A stretch of DNA of 64,000 bases, taken from assembly GCA_029552125.1 (NCBI GenBank), contig JAKPEE010000069.1:29641-93640 (forward strand). Reading direction: 5' to 3'. How positions within the stretch are numbered: the stretch's first letter is position 1; every line of letters starts with the position of its first letter. The DNA comes from Bacillota bacterium (GTDB taxonomy: Bacteria > Bacillota > Dethiobacteria > DTU022). Below are positions 56,600 through 64,000 of this stretch, in pieces. A program made the position numbers and the translations under genes. The notes under the pieces were generated by a model. The model made no database searches, was not told where the DNA came from, and saw only the letters and a list, made by a program, of their open reading frames with translations.

Positions 56600-58261
56600 A
56601 TGTGGGATCAAGAAAAAATGGCGGAGCTCAAAGAAACGGCCGCACGGCAGGCTTACCGGGGTAAAAACGGCGAACGCTGCAGCGCATTTACGACCATTTC
56701 CGGGGCGGCGGTCAAGGACCTGTATACTCCCGCTGATATTGAAAACCTGGATTACCTTCGGGATCTCGGCTTCCCGGGAAAATACCCTTATACCCGGGGT
56801 GTCCAGGAAAACATGTATCGCGGCCGCCTCTGGACCATGCGCCAGTTCTCAGGCTTCGGCGACGCTTATGATTCCAACCGGCGTTACCGCTACCTGCTCG
56901 ATCAGGGACAGACCGGATTGAGCGTTGCTTTTGACATGCCGACGATCATGGGTTACGATTCGGACCACCCGCGAGCGGAAGGAGAAGTGGGACGCTGCGG
57001 GGTAGCCATAGACTCCCTGGCTGACATGGAGGTGCTCTTCAGCGGCATCCCGCTGGATAAAATCACCACTTCCATGACCATCAACGGCCCGGCTTCCGTG
57101 CTCTGGTGCATGTACCTGGCGGCAGCCGAAAAGCAGGGGGTAACCTGGGATAAAATAGGGGGAACCATCCAGAACGATATCCTCAAGGAATATATCGCCC
57201 AGAAGTCCTGGATTTTTCCTCCCGAGCCCTCCATGCGCCTGATTACCGACATTTTTGCCTTTGCTTCCCGCCACGTGCCTCGCTGGAATACCATCAGCAT
57301 CAGCGGCTACCATATCCGCGAAGCCGGCTCCACTGCGGTCCAGGAACTGGCCTTTACCCTGGCAGACGGCTTTGCCTACGTGGAGGCCGGCATCGCCGCC
57401 GGCCTGGATGTGGATGAATTTGCGCCGCGCCTATCCTTCTTCTTTAACGCGCACCTCGATTTCTTTGAAGAAATCTGCAAATACAGGGCTGCCCGGCGTA
57501 TCTGGGCGCGGCGGATGAAAGAGCATTACGGCGCCAAAAATCCGCGCTCCTGGATGATGCGTTTTCATACCCAGACCGCAGGATGCTCCCTGACGGCCCA
57601 GGAGCCGGAAAACAATATCGTGCGCACCGCCCTGGAGGCCCTGGCGGCGGTGCTGGGCGGCACCCAATCGCTGCATACCAACTCCATGGACGAAGTGCTG
57701 GCTTTGCCCACTGAAAAAGCGGTCCGCATCGCCCTGCGCACCCAGCAAATTATCGCCTATGAAAGCGGCGTGGCCAATACCATCGACCCCCTGGGCGGCT
57801 CTTATTTCATCGAAGCTTTAACCAGCCGGATGGAAGCAGAAGCAGAGGACTATTTTAAACGTATCGATGAACTGGGAGGGGTTCTCGCCGCCATTGACCG
57901 GGGCTTCTTCCAGCAGGAGATTGCCGACGCCGCTTACGCGTTCCAGCAGGCGGTGGAGCAGGGGGAAAGGATCGTGGTTGGCGTCAACCGTTTTGCTTCC
58001 GGCGAACCGCTGCAGATCGAACTGCTCAAAATTGACCCGGCGGTGGAACAGAAGCAGGTAGAGCGTTTACGTGAATTAAAGCAAAAACGCGACGCCATAG
58101 CGGTCAGCGTCTGCCTGGATCGGTTAAAGAAAGCCGCCGCCGGCACCGAAAATTTGATTCCCCATATCCTGGAGGCGGTCAAAGCCTATGCCACGGAAGG
58201 CGAAATAATTGCCGCGCTAAAAGAAGTGTTTGGGGAATATAAAGAGCAACCGCTATTCTAA
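56600..58261 (+). CDS. icmA: B12-dependent acyl-CoA mutase large subunit, isobutyryl-CoA mutase type
   Basis: A 553-residue TIM-barrel subunit of the methylmalonyl/isobutyryl-CoA mutase family; the B12 domain is a separate gene. [11 protein letters not shown] (His238) and the barrel motifs are normal. At the positions of MCM Tyr89 and Arg207 (118 residues apart in both), it has Phe83 in WTMRQFSGF and Gln201 in EYIAQKSW. This is the pair that marks isobutyryl-CoA mutase, which lacks the carboxylate-binding Arg. It should swap isobutyryl-CoA and n-butyryl-CoA. ATG 56600 follows GAGGAGGCGGGG. The open frame to the left overlaps meaB. Confidence 0.85.
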   Translation: MWDQEKMAELKETAARQAYRGKNGERCSAFTTISGAAVKDLYTPADIENLDYLRDLGFPGKYPYTRGVQENMYRGRLWTMRQFSGFGDAYDSNRRYRYLLDQGQTGLSVAFDMPTIMGYDSDHPRAEGEVGRCGVAIDSLADMEVLFSGIPLDKITTSMTINGPASVLWCMYLAAAEKQGVTWDKIGGTIQNDILKEYIAQKSWIFPPEPSMRLITDIFAFASRHVPRWNTISISGYHIREAGSTAVQELAFTLADGFAYVEAGIAAGLDVDEFAPRLSFFFNAHLDFFEEICKYRAARRIWARRMKEHYGAKNPRSWMMRFHTQTAGCSLTAQEPENNIVRTALEALAAVLGGTQSLHTNSMDEVLALPTEKAVRIALRTQQIIAYESGVANTIDPLGGSYFIEALTSRMEAEAEDYFKRIDELGGVLAAIDRGFFQQEIADAAYAFQQAVEQGERIVVGVNRFASGEPLQIELLKIDPAVEQKQVERLRELKQKRDAIAVSVCLDRLKKAAAGTENLIPHILEAVKAYATEGEIIAALKEVFGEYKEQPLF

Positions 58262-58279
58262 TCAGAAACTTTAGTATAA

Positions 58280-58302
58280 GAATTCAGAATCCAGAATTCA
58301 GA
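58280..58302. repeat. GAATTCAGAATCCAGAATTC repeat, copy 2
   Basis: Same 23-base sequence as at 52516, just after the mutase stop. Confidence 0.6.
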
Positions 58303-58399
58303 AGACTGTGAATCAAATTTTCCGGGGTGCGACGTGACGCGCCTGCGGGTCTAGAGCCACTGACAGGGGTAAACCAGGGAGAATATGCCAAACCATAGT

Positions 58400-58419
58400 G
58401 GGCGTGGCGAGCCACGCCC
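58400..58419. repeat. GGGCGTGGC/GCCACGCCC palindrome
   Basis: A perfect 9-bp stem with a two-base GA centre, between the mutase and the small membrane protein. It could be an mRNA hairpin or a short interspersed repeat. Confidence 0.5.
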
Positions 58420-58450
58420 GCGAAACAATTATAAACGGGGAGGAAATCTG

Positions 58451-58615
58451 GTGAAAGCGATTGTTTTATGGGCCAGCATGTTGATCTGGGCGGTGGTGAT
58501 CCTGGCATCATCCTTGACCGAACCGGAAGCTTTCCCCAACCTGGTGTTGATTCTCGGCGGTGGCGCGGCATTTCACCTGATTTTGCTGGGCTCACAGATT
58601 AGAAAACAAAAATAA
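58451..58615 (+). CDS. 54-residue membrane protein between the mutase subunits
   Basis: A short protein from a GTG with GGGGAGG 8 bases before it. Two hydrophobic stretches, AIVLWASMLIWAVVILASS (about 3-21) and LVLILGGGAAFHLILLG (about 33-49), flank a polar TEPEAF turn, giving a helical hairpin with a basic end (RKQK). It interrupts the pair of mutase genes, which must be co-expressed. I do not recognise the family; function unknown. Confidence 0.65.
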   Translation: MKAIVLWASMLIWAVVILASSLTEPEAFPNLVLILGGGAAFHLILLGSQIRKQK

Positions 58616-58674
58616 GCGGGTAAAGCATTGGCGGAGCACTGGAGATGGAGAGAAACAGGGGGTGGGGTTTGACC

Positions 58675-59079
58675 ATGAGTGAGAGAAAGATCCGGGTGCT
58701 GGTGGCCAAACCGGGGCTGGACGGGCATGACCGCGGCGCCAAAGTGGTGGCCCGGGCGCTCAGAGACGCCGGCATGGAGGTAATTTACACCGGCCTGCAC
58801 CAGACACCGGAGCAGGTGGCCGAGGCGGCGCTGCAGGAAGATGTGGATGTGGTGGGCCTGAGCATCCTTTCGGGAGCGCACATGACCCTGGTACCGCGCA
58901 TTAAGGAGCTGTTGGCCGGCCGGCAGATGGCAGATGTGCCCCTTATGGTCGGAGGCATTGTCCCCGAGGAGGATGCCCAAAAGCTGCTGGCCGAAGGTTA
59001 TGCCGACGCGGTCTTCACGCCCGGCGATCCCCTGGAAAAGATTATTGACTGGATTAAAGAAAAATGCCGGGGAGAGTAG
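58675..59079 (+). CDS. icmB: B12-binding subunit of acyl-CoA mutase
   Basis: The 134-residue cobalamin-binding Rossmann domain. [12 protein letters not shown] has the DxHxxG motif (Asp16, His18, Gly21) in which His18 is the lower cobalt ligand; [10 protein letters not shown] and [12 protein letters not shown] contact the nucleotide tail. It pairs with the separate large subunit. Size matches the small subunits of isobutyryl-CoA mutase and of two-subunit methylmalonyl-CoA mutases. ATG 58675 with GGGGGTGGGG upstream. Confidence 0.95.
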   Translation: MSERKIRVLVAKPGLDGHDRGAKVVARALRDAGMEVIYTGLHQTPEQVAEAALQEDVDVVGLSILSGAHMTLVPRIKELLAGRQMADVPLMVGGIVPEEDAQKLLAEGYADAVFTPGDPLEKIIDWIKEKCRGE

Positions 59080-59142
59080 CGGCCGGGTGAAAAGGCGGCC
59101 TGTTTATTAATATACACACCCGCTAATTTTTCCCAAGCCGGC

Positions 59143-59167
59143 AAAACCCGGGCCTAGCCCGGGTTTT
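59143..59167. terminator. bidirectional terminator overlapping a stop codon
   Basis: AAAACCCGGGC (59143-59153) and GCCCGGGTTTT (59157-59167), with the loop CTA being the stop codon of the minus-strand gene. It closes the mutase cluster and the convergent reductase. Confidence 0.88.
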
Positions 59168-60203
59168 CTGTGGCGCGGGCGCCTTTGATGCGGTAGGCCG
59201 GCCTGCGCTTTTTACTGGTAAAATGCGGGTGATAATATTCTCGATGCCAGGCGATGAAGTCGGCTATTGTTTCCTGCAGCGGCCTGGCCGTGTAGCCCAG
59301 TTCTTCAACTGCTTTGGCGCAACTAAATGCCGAATTGTCGACGATAGTCTGCAAGGAATAAGGGGTAAAACGGGGTGTTAATTTTAAGAGGCGGTAGTAG
59401 TACTGCAAAAAAGTACTGCCAAAGAGAGCCAGCTTAAAAGGCAGGATCAACCGCGGGGATCTACAACCGCTGCAGTTCTGTGCCATTTGCCAAATTTGCT
59501 CCAGAGTAGCCCGGTTTCCGGATAGAATATACTTTTCGCCTCTACGCCCCTTTTCTGCGGCCAGGATTAATCCTTCCGCCACGTCGCGTACATCCACAAA
59601 ATCAAAGGCCCCGTTCACCAGGAAATGTATTTTTTTTGCCGCAAAGTCAAGCACGGCTCTGCCCAGCTCTGATCCCTGGAAGTCGTACGGTCCGATGATG
59701 CCGGTAGGGCAGACGATTACCGCATTGAGCCCCTGTTCAACCAGTTTCAGCGCTTCCCGGGTCCCTTCAGCCTTGGTGCGGTCATAAGCTCCGTCTGTGC
59801 TGCCGATTGCCAGCGGCGTTTTTTCATCGATGATCTTTCCATGGGGTTCACGCTGGAAAGCATGGATGGAGCTAACGTGGACAAGGCGCCTGACGCCTGC
59901 TTTTAGTGAGGCTTCGGCGATATTGCGCGCACCGGTCACATTTACCTGGTGCATAATCTCATCGTCACCGGAAAGAATGGAAATTACGCCGGCCAGGTGA
60001 TAAACTGTATCGACATCCGCCACGGCCCGCTTCAGGATTTCCCGGTCAAGGATATTACCCACGATAACTTCGACCATCAACCCATTGAGCGCAGTAAGCG
60101 GCTCTCCGGGTAGAACCAGCGCTCTGACCCGCCGGCCTCTTTCCAGAAGTTTGCGCACCAGGACATTGCCGAGGTGGCCGGTAGCCCCTGTAACCAGAAT
60201 CAT
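59154..60203 (-). CDS. NAD-dependent epimerase/dehydratase family protein (extended SDR)
   Basis: A 349-residue extended SDR: VTGATGHLGNVL (cofactor loop), HLAGVIS, HVSSIHAF, and YDRTKAEG (active-site Tyr-x3-Lys) are intact. The C-terminus is basic. Its order resembles HpnA or dihydroflavonol-reductase-like proteins that act on lipid or isoprenoid ketones. It is not part of the acyl-CoA unit, being on the other strand. Substrate unknown. Confidence 0.88.
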   Translation of the reverse strand: MILVTGATGHLGNVLVRKLLERGRRVRALVLPGEPLTALNGLMVEVIVGNILDREILKRAVADVDTVYHLAGVISILSGDDEIMHQVNVTGARNIAEASLKAGVRRLVHVSSIHAFQREPHGKIIDEKTPLAIGSTDGAYDRTKAEGTREALKLVEQGLNAVIVCPTGIIGPYDFQGSELGRAVLDFAAKKIHFLVNGAFDFVDVRDVAEGLILAAEKGRRGEKYILSGNRATLEQIWQMAQNCSGCRSPRLILPFKLALFGSTFLQYYYRLLKLTPRFTPYSLQTIVDNSAFSCAKAVEELGYTARPLQETIADFIAWHREYYHPHFTSKKRRPAYRIKGARATENPG

Positions 60204-60525
60204 TTTAAGATCTCCCTCCGTTTCATGTCATGCCATCGAAAAATATGGGCCCACTATCCTGGAGCACTTTCCCCCAGATTGCGCCGCCAGGGTCAAGCAG
60301 GGCCTGCTGGCATATCCCGCCGGCCAGGGAGATCATTGACTGAGAGCAGGATACCGGGCGGCGTGCTTATTGCTCGCAAACTTTCTCCTCAGAGACCGAA
60401 CGGTCTTTTACTAGCATATGCCAGGCAGCAGCAGGTGTCAAGAACAAAACAAAAAAACGGCCGGCAAGACGGAACCTATACCGCCGGTATGCCATATTAT
60501 ATATCACCGGGCAGGGGAGAGCGGT
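60204..60525. other. divergent gene-free gap
   Basis: Holds the starts of two divergent genes. Seen: AGACCG/CGGTCT (60393-60406) followed by TTTTA, a small hairpin that may terminate a short transcript; no convincing promoter or structured RNA. Confidence 0.35.
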
Positions 60526-60768
60526 ATGGACGATTATATTCTGGATCTAGATAATTTATGCAGCTTGATCACCGGCGCCTTGCGCAGGATGGGCCCGTTG
60601 AGCACTACTGAAATAACAGCCATGCTCAGCAGCAATAAGCTGGAAGACCTGGTTTTAGAGGCTATCGGTGTTTCCCGGGATAAACTTAGCGAAACAGAGC
60701 AAAGGCGTTTTGCCGCGCTGCTGCTGGAGGTTTTAGCCACACTGCACCTGGAGGGAAATTCTCAATAG
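60526..60768 (+). CDS. small acidic helical protein of unknown function
   Basis: An 80-residue protein starting at an ATG behind AGGGGAGAG. It is almost entirely helical (DLDNLCSLITGALRRMG, LEDLVLEAIGV, RRFAALLLEVLATL), with no cysteine cluster or membrane segment. The in-frame ATG at 60418 would add 36 unrelated residues. The 284 bases to ligA show nothing more. No family recognised. Confidence 0.6.
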   Translation: MDDYILDLDNLCSLITGALRRMGPLSTTEITAMLSSNKLEDLVLEAIGVSRDKLSETEQRRFAALLLEVLATLHLEGNSQ

Positions 60769-60935
60769 TTGTTCTTTTCCCCTTACCCCATGGAGCAGGG
60801 CAAGAAGCTAAGGATCAGGAAGAAGCGGCCGGACAGCTCGGTCCCGGCAACAATTAAATTTCTCAATTGCCCCTGCCCCACCACGGAAGGAATTGTCATG
60901 TTTGCGGCGAAAGTTTTAATGCCTTGGAGTGATAG

Positions 60936-63065
<2,130 letters not shown>

Positions 63066-63128
63066 CCCCCGGCGCGACGCCACCCTGTTTTAATTTCAGA
63101 ATCATCAAGGCGAGGAGTGATAAATAAG

Positions 63129-64000
63129 ATGGCCGCTTCCCCGCCGCCGCTTGCGTTTCCCTGGCAGTCGTTTTTGGAAGAGCTTGAAGAAGGAATTGTC
63201 TGTATAAATGCGGAGGGGCAGGTTGTTCTTTGGAACAACCGCGCCCGGCAACTATGCCGGCCGGATCAAGATAAAAAAGACCTTCCTTCCATGCTGCAAG
63301 CGATCTTGAAAGAGAATTTTTTCCCCGCCACCCTCGTCCTGAACGGCATCAAAATAGCTGTTTCCCGCCTGGACAGTGAAGATCAAACATGGCTCATATT
63401 GAAAGAAGTTACCGATAAAACTTCTACCGCCGAAGAAGGGCGGCTGCTACTGCAAACCGTCATAGACTCTCTCTCCGATGCCGTTTCCGTGGTCGACGAA
63501 AACGGAATGGGCCTGATGATTAACCGGGCTTACACCCGGCTTACCGGGATGACGGAGGAGCAGGTTCTCGGCCAGCCGGCCAACGTGGATATCGCCGAAG
63601 GCGAAAGCGTGCATTACCAGGTGTTGAAAACCGGCAAGCCGATAAAAGGTGTGCCAATGAAGGTAGGCCCCTACCGCCGGGATGTGGTGGTTAGCTGTGC
63701 CCCGGTAATCATCAACGGCAAATTGAAAGGCAGCGTCGGCGTCATTCATGATATTTCCGAGATCCGCCGCCTCATGGATGAACTGGCCAGAACGCGCCGC
63801 CTCGTGCGCCACCTGGAATCGCGCTACACTTTTGAAGACATCATTGGCCGCAGCGCCCGGTTGCTTGAAACAGTGGAGCGGGCGCGGCTGGCGGCGCGCA
63901 CCCCGGTAAGCGTGCTGCTGCGCGGCGAGTGCGGCACCGGTAAAGAACTTTTTGCCCATGCCATCCATCATGCCAGCGAGCGGGCGGAGAAGCCCCTTAT
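63129..64000 (+). CDS. sigma-54-dependent PAS-domain transcription regulator, C-terminus cut by window edge
   Basis: Open frame from ATG 63129 through the right edge, 290 residues visible. Two PAS domains (about 12-95, with EEGIVCINAEGQVVLWNN; and about 106-215, DSLSDAVSVVDENGMGLMIN) precede the AAA+ ATPase start with FEDIIGRSARLL and the Walker A GECGTGKELFAHAI. The usual sequence is GESGTGKE, so Cys replaces Ser. Such regulators activate sigma-54 promoters in response to a small molecule. The GAFTGA loop and DNA-binding part lie beyond the edge. Its targets may be acyl-CoA or fermentation genes, a guess. Confidence 0.9.
   Translation, partial: MAASPPPLAFPWQSFLEELEEGIVCINAEGQVVLWNNRARQLCRPDQDKKDLPSMLQAILKENFFPATLVLNGIKIAVSRLDSEDQTWLILKEVTDKTSTAEEGRLLLQTVIDSLSDAVSVVDENGMGLMINRAYTRLTGMTEEQVLGQPANVDIAEGESVHYQVLKTGKPIKGVPMKVGPYRRDVVVSCAPVIINGKLKGSVGVIHDISEIRRLMDELARTRRLVRHLESRYTFEDIIGRSARLLETVERARLAARTPVSVLLRGECGTGKELFAHAIHHASERAEKPL

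Noticed and set aside
56600-58261. Plain methylmalonyl-CoA mutase large subunit
   Set aside because: Overall resemblance would give this name, but Phe83 and Gln201 replace the Tyr and Arg needed for the methylmalonyl carboxylate.
52500-58320. CRISPR array
   Set aside because: The repeated strings are few, unevenly spaced and have no spacers.

Overview
The window looks like a chromosomal piece of a moderately GC-rich, anaerobic Bacillota (Clostridia-type) bacterium. The signs are strong AGGAGG ribosome sites with many GTG/TTG starts, a tryptophan T-box leader, a ykkC-class riboswitch before the purine genes, a CIRCE operator before groESL, PurS/small-PurL type purine genes, LytR-CpsA-Psr proteins, a membrane pyrophosphatase and an acyl-CoA/B12 mutase cluster as found in fermentative or syntrophic anaerobes. 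No rRNA, tRNA, CRISPR array, insertion sequence or prophage gene was seen.

Region 1 (1-16.5 kb) is a cell-surface polysaccharide locus: a GT4 glycosyltransferase cut by the left edge, a methyltransferase, dTDP-L-rhamnose genes in the order rfbB-A-C-D, four rhamnan-type glycosyltransferases (two resembling WsaE/WsaF of S-layer glycan clusters), a WbaP/WsaP-like initiating phosphosugar transferase, a lipoprotein and two LCP proteins that would attach the glycan to the wall. One LCP protein carries an unusual FN3-like plus double PASTA tail. Short CCCTCTCCC/GGGAGAGGG hairpin repeats lie between genes here.

Region 2 (16.7-30 kb) is mixed: pyrF, a possible ComK-like protein, a DUF368 lipid-carrier flippase, a phosphodiesterase, groES-groEL under CIRCE, a glutamine-rich protein, a DUF3153-type lipoprotein, a lone acyl-CoA dehydrogenase, a protein with duplicated PH-like modules, TrpB2 behind a Trp T-box, and a three-gene operon of two nucleoside-recognition (GATE) membrane proteins with a DUF2148 cysteine protein.

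Region 3 (30-49 kb) is de novo purine synthesis in two blocks. The purE-B-C-S-Q-L-F block sits behind a ykkC-class riboswitch, best read as the PRPP type. The second block, purM-(M28 peptidase)-purN-purH-purD, has its own promoter. Between them lie a K+-dependent-type membrane pyrophosphatase (hppA) and a divergent two-gene ABC transporter. hppA would remove pyrophosphate.

Region 4 (49-59 kb) is an acyl-CoA module: a GctAB-like CoA-transferase, thiolase, two adjacent acyl-CoA dehydrogenases (one has lost FAD-contact motifs), a cobalamin adenosyltransferase, a MeaB-type GTPase, a mutase large subunit, a 54-residue membrane peptide and a separate B12-binding subunit. The mutase has Phe83 and Gln201 where methylmalonyl-CoA mutase has Tyr89 and Arg207. 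That points to isobutyryl-CoA mutase, so the module could interconvert isobutyryl-CoA and butyryl-CoA and feed beta-oxidation. This is the most interesting signal in the window.

Region 5 (59-64 kb) holds a short-chain dehydrogenase, a small unknown protein, ligA and the start of a sigma-54-dependent PAS regulator cut by the right edge.
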